Shown here: positions 7,589 to 14,958 of the stretch, in pieces
How the letters are laid out: each line of letters begins with the position of its first letter
Numbering within the stretch: the first letter of the stretch is position 1
Origin: Candidatus Hydrogenedentota bacterium
Lineage (GTDB): Bacteria; Hydrogenedentota; Hydrogenedentia; Hydrogenedentales; CAITNO01
DNA: 21,543 nucleotides
NCBI GenBank assembly: GCA_903822375.1
Contig: CAIJOU010000153.1
Location: 1-21,543 of the forward strand
Direction of reading: 5' to 3'
The notes under the pieces: model-generated
What the model saw: the letters and a program-made list of their open reading frames with translations, nothing else
Databases searched by the model: none
Told to the model about the DNA's origin: nothing
Position numbers and translations under genes: made by a program

Positions 7589-8413
7589 TCAGTTATCCAT
7601 TCCCTGAAGGCATTCCAGCACCAGAGCGGACAACTTGGGTTCGGCCGCGTTGGCCACGGCGATAATTTTCTCGATATTCGCCGGTTCCAGCGCGTCCGGA
7701 AGGCATTCGTCCGTAATAGCCGAAAAGCCCAGCACCCGCAGTCCCGCATGCACTGCAACAATCACCTCCGGCACCGTGCTCATGCCGACCGCATCGGCTC
7801 CTATGAAGCGGAGAAAACGGTATTCGGCACGCGTTTCAAGACACGGTCCGGTGACCGCCACATAGACGCCCCGCTGCAGCCGGATGCCCGACTTAAGCGC
7901 GGCCGCCTCGGCGAGGTCGATGAGCGCGCGGGTGTAGGGCTCGGACATGTCGGGGAACCGGGGGCCGAGGGCGTCGTCATTGGGCCCGATGAGCGGATTG
8001 TCCCCCATCAGGTTGATGTGATCGGTGATCACCATCAGGTCACCGGCCTGAAACTGGTGATTCATGCCGCCCGCCGCATTTGACACAATCAGGGTGTGAA
8101 TGCCAAGCGCTTTGGCGACGCGCACGGGGAAGGTTACCTGTTGCAGGGAATAGCCCTCGTAGCGGTGAAAGCGGCCGGACAGGGCGACCACGTTCCTGCC
8201 GGCCAGTCGGCCCAGAATCAGTTCGCCCGCATGGGTGTCCACGGTGGAGGTTGGGAAATGGGGGATGTCCTCGTAGGAAATGCGCGCGACCGCCTCTATC
8301 TTGTCGCCGAGCATGCCCAGGCCGGTGCCCAGAATGATGCCCACTTCCGGCTTTATATCCGCGATCTTCCGGACAACGTCGGCCGCCTCGCGGACCATTT
8401 CATGCAATTCCAT
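7589..8413 (-). CDS. Purine nucleoside phosphorylase, PNP family 2 (trimeric type)
   Basis: The 274-residue cytoplasmic enzyme should split purine nucleosides with phosphate into base and ribose 1-phosphate. Signatures: GTGLG (29-33), RFHRYEGY (81-88), SNAAGG (111-116), GPCLETRAE (189-197) and GMSTVPE (210-216). Glu193 matches base-binding Glu201 of human PNP, but the residue matching human Asn243 is Asp235 (ITDE). That change could favour adenine nucleosides. I start at ATG 8413 because AAGGA lies six bases upstream and the protein begins normally there; an upstream in-frame start at 8518 adds 35 unlike residues and overlaps the previous gene. It is 98 bases after the DUF167 gene. Confidence 0.93.
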   Translation of the reverse strand: MELHEMVREAADVVRKIADIKPEVGIILGTGLGMLGDKIEAVARISYEDIPHFPTSTVDTHAGELILGRLAGRNVVALSGRFHRYEGYSLQQVTFPVRVAKALGIHTLIVSNAAGGMNHQFQAGDLMVITDHINLMGDNPLIGPNDDALGPRFPDMSEPYTRALIDLAEAAALKSGIRLQRGVYVAVTGPCLETRAEYRFLRFIGADAVGMSTVPEVIVAVHAGLRVLGFSAITDECLPDALEPANIEKIIAVANAAEPKLSALVLECLQGMDN

Positions 8414-8511
8414 CGGTGTTCCTTCCGTATACGTGGGACAGCCGCCCTCAACTGTCAGTTCTTGTCCAACGCTTTGGGATGACAGGCGAGGGCGCCTTTC
8501 CCACATTCTTC

Positions 8512-8805
8512 TTAACAACCCAGCGCGTCACGAACCGCTGTTTCCGACAGTCCCGCGACGCGCACTGTCTTTTCGCGAGACTTTTCACCCGCCTCCAGCG
8601 TCACCCGGTTGCGGGCCACACCCAAGCGACCCGCAAGAAAACGCCGCAACGCATCGTTTGCGGCACCCTCGACAGGCGGAGCCGTCAGCGCAACGCGCAA
8701 CCGGCCCTCGACCTCTCCGACCACCGCCTCGCGCGACGCGCGCGGCTGCACACGCACGTACAGCAGCACATCGCTTCCATCGGCGCGAAGTGCACATTCG
8801 GTCAT
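8512..8805 (-). CDS. DUF167 / YggU-family protein
   Basis: This small protein (97 residues, usual family length) shows the DUF167 marks V-R-V-Q-P-R-A-S (about 17-24), L-T-A-P-P-V-E-G-A-A-N-D-A-L (40-53) and G-E-K-S-R-E-K-T-V-R-V (73-83). The biochemical role of the family is not known. I prefer ATG 8805 with AGGGA ten bases upstream. GTG 8874 is possible, with GGAG nine bases before it, but adds 23 residues outside the family pattern. The gene lies 89 bases after natB and may be read with it. Confidence 0.87.
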   Translation of the reverse strand: MTECALRADGSDVLLYVRVQPRASREAVVGEVEGRLRVALTAPPVEGAANDALRRFLAGRLGVARNRVTLEAGEKSREKTVRVAGLSETAVRDALGC

Positions 8806-8894
8806 GGTTGGGCAGTCCCTCGCTTTGTCCGGATGCGCCTGCACGCCGGTGACATTCTTGAAATGGTAACACACTGGGTATTCTCCGTGCCGTT

Positions 8895-10958
8895 TCAGGG
8901 GGCCGGAGACACTTCCTTACTCTTTGCGGACCAATGCGCCGCCTCCATCAGGGCCACGCCCAGCAACAGTCCAACAAACGCGCCTGCAATGACTCCGGTT
9001 GACGGCCCTTTTGTCTCCCAACCGGCCGGAACCAGGGATTCCATAAATCCTTTCGGCAGTTTTCCGACGCCCAGCAGGATGGCCAGGCTATTGTTTATGA
9101 AATGGATGAGCACGCCTGTCCAGAGCGAGTTGGTGCGCCATACGGCGTAGGTGATTGCCAGGCCCAGCAGCGCGGTGGGGGCAAAACGGTAGATGCTCAG
9201 GTGAAACACCCCGAAAAGTACGGCCACGGCCAGCACGGCGGCCAGCGGGCGCATGCGTTCGCGAAGGCCCGAGAGCAGCGCCCCCCGAAACAGCACCTCC
9301 TCGCAAATCGCCGGCGACAGCGCCATGGCCAGCAGCACCGCCGCCAGCCCGGACCAGGAGTCCGTTCCCTTTAGAAAACCGCCAAACGCCTCCTTAATTG
9401 AATCGGGAACGGGCAGGAACTGGTCATGCACGTTGCTGAATCCCATAATGAGGACAAGCATGGACAGAGCCATCACCACCGATCCCACCCCCTGCAGCCG
9501 GGAGAAGAGCCGAAGCCGGAGCGTCTCGCGCAGATTGACCCGCGCATACCACAGCGCGGCGACGACCGGCAGCAGGATCAGGCCCCATTCCGTGAAGGCC
9601 ACGCCCCACAGCGGACTTTGCTGCTGGGCCCAGGAGCCGGCATAGAAGATGAGCAGCATGACCAGCGCGAACAGGGTCAGGGCAAAGCCCGCCGACGGTG
9701 CCGTGCGGGGGGCATAGTCGCGCCGCCGGAAGGAGAGCGGCATGCCGGGCTCTTCGGACAGAATCACGTCCTCCCGCTGAAACACCCGGGCGGCAAAGAT
9801 CAGCGCAAGAAGGGCATAGGCCGCCGTGCTCACGAAGACGGCGAACACGCCCTCCCAGGTTGCCTTGCCCGTCATGGCGTCCTTGAAAATGAGGACTGTG
9901 TTGACGACCGGGATGAACTGGACCGAGGCGGTGAACTGCGCGCCGGGAGCACCGGCCAGCATGGCCGGAAACAGCACCAGCATCAGCACCGGCGTGAGGT
10001 AGTTTTGCGCCTCGCGGAAACTCTTGGCGAATACGGCCACCGACATCATCAGCGCCGACAGAAGCAGCGCCAGCGGCACGACAATCAGCAGCACCATGGC
10101 CGCCACGCGCGCCGGGTTTTGCAGCATCAGCGTGAAACCGGTCCCGTTGATCGAGGAAATCTGGGCGAAGAACACGTAAAAAGTGGCGCCCATGCTGACC
10201 AGGTTGAGCACGGCCGTCAGCATGGCCATGATAAACACGGTCAGGAACTTGCCCGTCACGATTTCCATCTTTGACGCGGGTGTCGACAGCAGCGTCTCGA
10301 AAGTGCCGCGCTCCTTTTCGCCCGCCGTCAGGTCCACGGCGGGATAGAACGCGCCCAGCGCCATGACGACGACAAGCAGCGCGGGCATGATGAGCCCGAG
10401 CACCGTTCCCGAAGTCTTTTCCTTGGGCGCCACATCGACCCGTTTCACCTCCAGCGGGTTGATGTATTCCATGTTTATCGTGGCGCTTTCAAGGCGCCGG
10501 ACCTGTTCACGGTGATAGACTTCGGCCAAGGCGTCCTCGATCCGCCCCACCCCCTCCACCGAACGAAACTCGGTCTTGTCGTAAAGGAGGTCTATCGGCA
10601 GCGTGTAGCCCGCGTTGAGGGTGCCGAGCAGCCCGGAGCGCGCCAGGATCACCACATCGACCCTGCCTTCGGCAAGTTCCGTCCCAGGGTGGGGCGAGTC
10701 GATGACCTGCACATTCTTGATGTCCGCCACCCACGACTTCATCACTTCCGTGTCGTCCGATTCGGCGGCTGCGAGACAGACGCGCAGGGGGCTCGACTCA
10801 ATGGACTGCTGGCGCACCAGCAGCGCCTGCGTGCCGATGAGCAGGGTGGCCGGATAGAGCAGCACCGGGAGCACCACCATCATGAACAGCGTCCGCTTGT
10901 CGCGCCGCGTGTCCAGCAGTTCCTTGTGGAGTATGGTTGCAACGATTGAGTATCTCAT
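8895..10958 (-). CDS. NatB-type ABC-2 permease fused to a CPBP (CAAX-like) intramembrane protease
   Basis: The 687-residue integral membrane protein has two parts. Residues 1 to about 395 form an ABC-2 permease of the NatB/LinY kind: a first helix after H-K-E-L-L-D-T-R-R-D-K-R, a large extracytoplasmic loop (about 50-185), then helices with the A-G-E-K-E-R-G-T-F-E-T-L-L coupling segment (212-224). After more helices, residues about 535-640 form a CPBP/Abi protease with Glu553-Glu554-x-x-x-Arg558, His586 (FGVFH) and His619-x-x-x-Asn623. It should form an exporter with the ATPase encoded just upstream (four-base overlap). The substrate is unknown; Na+ export or a peptide/antibiotic role are both possible. 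All protease motifs are intact. Confidence 0.92.
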   Translation of the reverse strand: MRYSIVATILHKELLDTRRDKRTLFMMVVLPVLLYPATLLIGTQALLVRQQSIESSPLRVCLAAAESDDTEVMKSWVADIKNVQVIDSPHPGTELAEGRVDVVILARSGLLGTLNAGYTLPIDLLYDKTEFRSVEGVGRIEDALAEVYHREQVRRLESATINMEYINPLEVKRVDVAPKEKTSGTVLGLIMPALLVVVMALGAFYPAVDLTAGEKERGTFETLLSTPASKMEIVTGKFLTVFIMAMLTAVLNLVSMGATFYVFFAQISSINGTGFTLMLQNPARVAAMVLLIVVPLALLLSALMMSVAVFAKSFREAQNYLTPVLMLVLFPAMLAGAPGAQFTASVQFIPVVNTVLIFKDAMTGKATWEGVFAVFVSTAAYALLALIFAARVFQREDVILSEEPGMPLSFRRRDYAPRTAPSAGFALTLFALVMLLIFYAGSWAQQQSPLWGVAFTEWGLILLPVVAALWYARVNLRETLRLRLFSRLQGVGSVVMALSMLVLIMGFSNVHDQFLPVPDSIKEAFGGFLKGTDSWSGLAAVLLAMALSPAICEEVLFRGALLSGLRERMRPLAAVLAVAVLFGVFHLSIYRFAPTALLGLAITYAVWRTNSLWTGVLIHFINNSLAILLGVGKLPKGFMESLVPAGWETKGPSTGVIAGAFVGLLLGVALMEAAHWSAKSKEVSPAP

Positions 10959-11704
10959 GGGCGCGAAGGCTCCCGCTCACCCACGAGTTTCAGAAACGCC
11001 CCGCGCAGGTCGGAGGCGCCGGTTTGCGCGAACAGCGACGCTTTGTCGCCCACGGCAAAGAGGTCGCCCCGGTGGAGCAGGCCAACCCGGTCGCAGAGTT
11101 GTTCCGCCTCGGACATGTAGTGGGTCGAAAAGATGATCGCCCGCCCGCGCGCGCGGGCCTCGCTGATAAAGGACAGAATCGTCGCGCTGGTCATGATGTC
11201 CAGTCCGAGTGTCGGTTCGTCCAGAATCAGCACCGCCGGATCGTGGAGAATGACGCGCGCGATCGACACTTTCTGCGTCTGCCCGGTGGACAGCGTGTCG
11301 CAGCGGCGGTTGATGAACCCGCCCATGTCGAGCAGCGCCGCTGTTTCCTCCACGCGCCGCCGGATGTCGGCTTCGCGCATGCCGTAAAGCCTGCCAAAAT
11401 AGTGCAGCACCTCGCGCCCGGTCAGCCGCCCGTAAAGCCGCGTGTTCCCGGACAGAAAACCTATCGACGCGCGAATCTGGTCGGGCGCCTCATCGGCCGC
11501 CACGCCGTTTACGAGGCAGCGGCCCGAGGTGGGGACGATGATGGTGGCGAGCATGCGCAACAACGTGGTCTTGCCCGCGCCGTTCGGCCCGAGCAAACCA
11601 AACACCTCGCCCGCGGCCACCCCGAAGGTGGCCCCTCGCACGGCCTCCACCACCCCCGCGCGGGGTGTGCGAAAGACCTTTCTCAGTTCCTCGGCACGAA
11701 GCAT
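10955..11704 (-). CDS. NatA-type ABC transporter ATP-binding protein
   Basis: The 249-residue cytoplasmic ATPase powers the neighbouring NatB-like permease. Walker A is GPNGAGKT (39-46), the signature is LSTGQ (138-142), Walker B is VLILDEP (158-164) and the switch histidine is His195 (STHYMSEAE). The T-P-R-A-G-V-V-E-A-V opening is typical of NatA-like ATPases. Its stop overlaps the permease start. A GGGAG lies about 15 bases before the ATG, so initiation looks modest. The promoter, leader and first 34 codons recur, inverted, at 13582-13741. Confidence 0.95.
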   Translation of the reverse strand: MLRAEELRKVFRTPRAGVVEAVRGATFGVAAGEVFGLLGPNGAGKTTLLRMLATIIVPTSGRCLVNGVAADEAPDQIRASIGFLSGNTRLYGRLTGREVLHYFGRLYGMREADIRRRVEETAALLDMGGFINRRCDTLSTGQTQKVSIARVILHDPAVLILDEPTLGLDIMTSATILSFISEARARGRAIIFSTHYMSEAEQLCDRVGLLHRGDLFAVGDKASLFAQTGASDLRGAFLKLVGEREPSRP

Positions 11705-11762
11705 GCGGCGTCTTTACTACTCCCACCGCCATTATACTGATGGTCGTGTCCGGTTAAAACCC
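11603..11762 (-). repeat. Parent copy of a 160-bp inverted duplication (natA promoter, leader and codons 1-34)
   Basis: Read on the minus strand, this segment aligns without gaps to 13582-13741 on the plus strand. By hand count 126 of 160 bases match: 32 of 34 in the promoter, 14 of 24 in the leader and 80 of 102 in the coding part. Similarity stops sharply upstream of 11762. Confidence 0.9.
11731..11759 (-). promoter_or_regulatory. Likely promoter of natA
   Basis: On the minus strand, TTTTAA (11759-11754) and a perfect TATAAT (11736-11731) are 17 bases apart. The same arrangement is kept in the duplicated copy before the gene at 13807, which supports its being functional. It gives a leader of about 20 bases. 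Confidence 0.6.
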
Positions 11763-11967
11763 AGAGGCCGGGGACTGGCATCCTGTTCCCGCTGAAACCC
11801 TTTCTTTGCCAACATTGAACCGTTTCGGGAACAGCCGCCTGTACCGGTGCTATGAACGGTCGGTCACACCCATTCCATCTTGCCGTCGTGATGTAAACAT
11901 GCGCCTTCGGCTGTAATTCATGGCAGTCCCCGGGATGGCGGCGTTGGGAGCGGTTTTGTCCTTTTTG

Positions 11968-11996
11968 TTGTCTTGGTCGGGCAAACACGCTAATAT
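11968..11996 (+). promoter_or_regulatory. Likely promoter of the membrane protein / winged-helix regulator pair
   Basis: TTGTCT (11968-11973) and TAATAT (11991-11996) are 17 bases apart, about 40 bases before ATG 12039. With the natA promoter it forms a divergent control region of roughly 210 bases (11760-11967), in which I see no clear operator palindrome. Confidence 0.45.
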
Positions 11997-12038
11997 TTGC
12001 GGGGGAGCAACGGGGATTTGGTTTTGGGAGTGCCGCAA

Positions 12039-12818
12039 ATGACCGGAAAACAGACGCCGCAAAGACTTCAGATGGGCGACCCCAGGCTGGTGGTGCGCTG
12101 GGCGCGCCGCTATGCGCGCAGCCGCACCATCTCGTTTCTTGTGCAGTGGGTGGTGATCGTGGCGATGGTGCTGGCGGTGGGGCTGGCGGCCAGCCTTACC
12201 AACACGGCGTACCGTACGGGCAACATGGGACTTTTCACGCTCTCCATGGGTTTCATGGGACTTGTGGTGGTGGCGCTGGGCTGGTTTTCATTGTCACGCT
12301 GGGGGGGCGAATTGATTTGGCGGGTGACGCAGTGGCTCTATGGCGAGGAGGGCTATGCCGTGGTGTCGAGCCCGGCGGACCGGCAGGGTCTGCCGCTGTG
12401 GCTTACGGCGCTGGGCGGCGGACTGGTGGCGTACCACATTGTGGGGGCGATGCTGGTCAGTTTCGGCTATCTGCGCATGGCGAACATGCAGCCGTTTTCG
12501 GCGGCGTACATGGCCCCCTATCTTTGCGTGCTGATTTTGTACCAGGGTCTGGGATTATGGGCGTGGATCTGGCCGGTGCTGTACGGGGCGCACGCGGTGG
12601 CGCTGTTATGCGGCGTGCCGATCCGTTTCCCGGGCGCGTTTCCGATGCTGGACATGGTCGTGCCGGTTTTCGGCTACGGCCTGATCGCCATTCTGACGGG
12701 TCACATTTACAGCCGCTACGCGCTCTGGAAGCTTAAGAGCCTGACGCGCACGGAACTGCCTGAATTTCCCTCGGAGGACGAGCCGGAATCCGAAGCAGGA
12801 GGCGGCCAGAATGGCTGA
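12039..12818 (+). CDS. Unknown multi-pass membrane protein next to NatAB
   Basis: The product (259 residues) is not a family I can name. It has a basic N-terminus, about five to six hydrophobic segments (roughly 33-53, 66-86, 120-145, 157-193, 204-225) and an acidic cytoplasmic tail ending E-D-E-P-E-S-E-A. I chose ATG 12039 because GGGAG lies eight bases upstream; a TTG at 11997 would start right at the promoter -10. It overlaps the winged-helix gene by eight bases and is divergent from natA. That layout suggests a membrane partner, sensor or immunity-like component of the exporter. This is inference from position only. Confidence 0.8.
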   Translation: MTGKQTPQRLQMGDPRLVVRWARRYARSRTISFLVQWVVIVAMVLAVGLAASLTNTAYRTGNMGLFTLSMGFMGLVVVALGWFSLSRWGGELIWRVTQWLYGEEGYAVVSSPADRQGLPLWLTALGGGLVAYHIVGAMLVSFGYLRMANMQPFSAAYMAPYLCVLILYQGLGLWAWIWPVLYGAHAVALLCGVPIRFPGAFPMLDMVVPVFGYGLIAILTGHIYSRYALWKLKSLTRTELPEFPSEDEPESEAGGGQNG

Positions 12819-13113
12819 CCTCGACCGTCTCATCCACGAGCCGGCCCGGCTGCGCATTCTTACCCTGCTTTCGGGGCTGGAGGCGGCCGACTTCAATTTC
12901 CTGCTGAGCACGGCGGGGCTGACCAAGGGCAATCTGTCGTCGCACATTGACAAGCTGGAAAAGGCGGGATATGTGGCGGTGATCAAGTCGTTCAACGGCC
13001 GTGTGCCGCACACCGAGTACAGCATCACGCCCGAGGGGCTTGCGGCACTGGCCGAATACTGGCGCGAACTGGACGCAATTCGCTCGCTGCGCGAAAAACC
13101 GGACTCGGAATAG
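12811..13113 (+). CDS. Winged-helix transcriptional regulator (MarR/HTH_34-like)
   Basis: This 100-residue DNA-binding protein has a single winged helix: H-E-P-A-R-L-R-I-L (9-17), a recognition helix region L-T-K-G-N-L-S-S-H-I-D-K-L-E (37-50), and a wing ending R-V-P-H-T-E-Y-S-I-T-P-E-G (64-76). The pattern is that of small stand-alone regulators often encoded beside a membrane protein and an ABC exporter. AGGAGG lies eight bases before the ATG, and the gene overlaps its membrane-protein neighbour by eight bases, so both are made together. It may repress its own operon and the divergent natAB genes. No ligand domain is present. Confidence 0.9.
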   Translation: MADLDRLIHEPARLRILTLLSGLEAADFNFLLSTAGLTKGNLSSHIDKLEKAGYVAVIKSFNGRVPHTEYSITPEGLAALAEYWRELDAIRSLREKPDSE

Positions 13114-13581
13114 GCGGAATAAAGGCTTCCACCGCGGCAGTTGGAACGCCAGGGCTGGAGTGCTCAAACGCCCAGCGAACCAGCCAGATAAGGCGATGCC
13201 GGAACAGCCCCCCGTCAAGTCCCAGCGGGGCAATGCTTTCGGCAGAGGCGTCCGTGGACTTGGCAAAGACTCTTTGCATCAGGAGAGTCAGAAATGCGCG
13301 CGTATTTGCCCTCGTGGCGCGGCCCTTCCTGTTGAACTACACCCTTTACGCACCCACCTTCCTTGCCTCAGAAAACACCTTAACTCCAAGTAGAAGAGTT
13401 GACGTTCCGGCAGTCAGTCACAAGAGGAAGGACGAAAGGGCCTCAAGGGAGCGAAATACCGAATTCGCCCCCCTCCATTGGACTGAGGGTTGATTGATTC
13501 CTTTGGGTCCTTCAAGCCCATTTCATTCCTTCTTGAACGAATTTGGTCCGGTCCGCGACTTTAATACCATATGGCACGGAC
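13114..13581. other. Gene-free stretch of 468 bases
   Basis: I see no credible gene. Short open frames on both strands have no ribosome site and no family resemblance. There is no clear terminator after the stop at 13113. The base composition becomes more AT-rich near 13480-13570, just before the duplicated promoter. Confidence 0.5.
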
Positions 13582-13741
13582 GGGTTTTAACCGGCCGCGA
13601 CCATCAGTATAATGGGACTGGAAGCAAAGGAGACGCCGGATGTTACGTACTGGGGAATTGAGAAAGGCATTTCGCACACGCCGCGCGGGGGTGGTGGATG
13701 CCGCGCCTGGGACCGCCTTCGAGGTGGTTGTGGGCGGCGTT
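13582..13741 (+). repeat. Inverted second copy of the natA promoter, leader and first 34 codons
   Basis: Aligns gaplessly to 11762-11603 (126 of 160 identical by hand count). Of 16 changed codons, 13 change the amino acid and only three are silent, so the peptide is not under purifying selection. The promoter core has just two changes in 34. Similarity ends abruptly upstream of 13582. Downstream it may continue with small indels to about 13790, where R-L-L-T-G-L-A-G-N-T-A resembles the Walker A region with Asn in place of Lys. Confidence 0.9.
13585..13613 (+). promoter_or_regulatory. Duplicated natA-type promoter driving the gene at 13807
   Basis: TTTTAA (13585-13590) and TATAAT (13608-13613) with a 17-base spacer, as in front of natA. 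Conservation despite drift downstream suggests it is active and drives the unknown gene at 13807. Confidence 0.6.
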
Positions 13742-13810
13742 GGAAGAGTACGGCTGCTAACTGGACTGGCAGGCAACACAGCAAGGGATTTTGGGGAGGT
13801 TTTGTCATGA
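13640..13810 (+). pseudogene. Remnant natA 5' fragment forming a 56-codon leader frame
   Basis: The frame starts at the ATG matching natA's start, with AGGAG eight bases upstream (better placed than in natA). It reads M-L-R-T-G-E-L-R-K-A-F-R-T before diverging, and stops at TGA 13808-13810. It has no intact Walker A, so it cannot be an ATPase. Its stop overlaps the ATG of the next gene in an ATGA, so if translated it could couple ribosomes into that gene. It may be a broken gene, a co-opted leader peptide, or both. Confidence 0.6.
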
Positions 13811-14868
13811 ACCGTATATTTGCTTGTGCAGGATGGGTTGCTGCGGTGGCAGCCACGGCCGTTTCCGTGTGGTTCGCGCTGGACGGGCAGCGCAAAGCGG
13901 CGGATGTGGACCGTATTGGCCGCGAGGTGGCGGCGTTGCGTGCCGATCTCAAGAAGACCCGCACCGCAATGGATGAGTTGACGGCAAGAAGCGAGGCGGC
14001 GGAGGCCGCCGCCAAGGCCGCCAAGACGGAGGATTCCAAAACACCCGCCGTCGCGGCGGATTCGCCGGGCCTGTTTGATGCGGCGATGGGCATGCTTAAG
14101 GATTCGTCCGCGGCGGACGCGGGCAAGAAAGTCGACGTTGCCGGTCTTGTGAAGGGGCTGATGAAGGCAAACGGCACCGGGAGCAACGGCGGGATAGCCG
14201 CCATGTTTGAAGGCCCGCAGGGTGAGCAGATGATGGACATGTCGGCCAAGTTCGCCACCAGCATGCAGTACGACCCGTTCGTCAACGGGCTGCAAATCAC
14301 GGCGGACCAGAAGCAGCAGGTGCGCGACATCCTTACCAAATACAACTCGGAAATTGTGCGCAAGAGCGTTGGGGCGCTTCAGGGCAAGGGTGATTTCGCT
14401 GAGGATTCGGCGGACGCCAACACGCTCAAGGAGCAGATGCGCGCCGAACTAAAGACGGTGCTCGGTGCGGACGGCCTTGACCAGTTTGACGCATACCAGA
14501 CGGAAATGCCGGAACGGATGCTCACCCAGTCCATGGAAATGCAGCTGGGCATGTTTGCGGGCGGGCTGACGCCCGAGAACAAGACCATGGTGCGCGATGT
14601 GCTCGTGCAGGAACTGCTTCCCGGACAGCATGATCCGACCACGCCGAAAACACCCGACCAAATGAGCGCGACGGCCGGCACACAACGCGCCGCATTTGAC
14701 CGTGCATTGCAGCGTCTGCAGCCGTCTCTGCCGGCCGATCAATACGCCGAAGTGGAGGGGTTTGTGCGGCAACAGCAGGAGATACAGGAAATGGTGTCCA
14801 GCCTGATCAACCAGTCCGGCACCGCCGGCGGGTCGGCAGCCGCTCCCGCGGCGAAACCGGCCCAGTAG
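13807..14868 (+). CDS. Unknown membrane-anchored protein with coiled coil and LTxxQ-like segments
   Basis: The 353-residue product has one N-terminal membrane anchor or uncleaved signal (about 5-26), then an Ala/Lys/Glu-rich coiled-coil region (about 34-74). A mainly helical periplasmic-type domain follows. Two stretches resemble each other: G-L-Q-I-T-A-D-Q-K-Q-Q-V-R-D-I-L (161-176) and G-L-T-P-E-N-K-T-M-V-R-D-V-L (253-266). They recall the LTxxQ motif of CpxP/Spy-like helical proteins. The segment around 209-231 (L-G-A-D-G-L-D-Q-F) fits the same theme. The tail is Ala/Pro-rich. ATG 13807 is chosen for GGGGAGG seven bases upstream and the hydrophobic start. Function unknown; transcription seems to come from the duplicated natA promoter. 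Confidence 0.85.
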   Translation: MNRIFACAGWVAAVAATAVSVWFALDGQRKAADVDRIGREVAALRADLKKTRTAMDELTARSEAAEAAAKAAKTEDSKTPAVAADSPGLFDAAMGMLKDSSAADAGKKVDVAGLVKGLMKANGTGSNGGIAAMFEGPQGEQMMDMSAKFATSMQYDPFVNGLQITADQKQQVRDILTKYNSEIVRKSVGALQGKGDFAEDSADANTLKEQMRAELKTVLGADGLDQFDAYQTEMPERMLTQSMEMQLGMFAGGLTPENKTMVRDVLVQELLPGQHDPTTPKTPDQMSATAGTQRAAFDRALQRLQPSLPADQYAEVEGFVRQQQEIQEMVSSLINQSGTAGGSAAAPAAKPAQ

Positions 14869-14958
14869 GACGCGTGGTCGAGTACACAAGAGAACACCCG
14901 AAGCAGGGGTGCGCAGACCGGCAAACAACAGCCCTTCGGGCATGAGGAGACTTGACGT

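Noticed and set aside
9426..10274. Plus-strand open frame of 282 codons rich in Gln, His and Arg
   Set aside because: Antisense to the NatB-CPBP gene, with low-complexity composition typical of a shadow frame.
13025..13493. Short open frames on both strands in the gap after the winged-helix gene
   Set aside because: No ribosome site and no family pattern; those nearest the regulator overlap it in antisense.
14929..14939. Small GCCC-TTC-GGGC hairpin before the Gfo/Idh/MocA gene
   Set aside because: Four pairs only and no T-tract; it could influence translation but is too weak to call a terminator or riboswitch.
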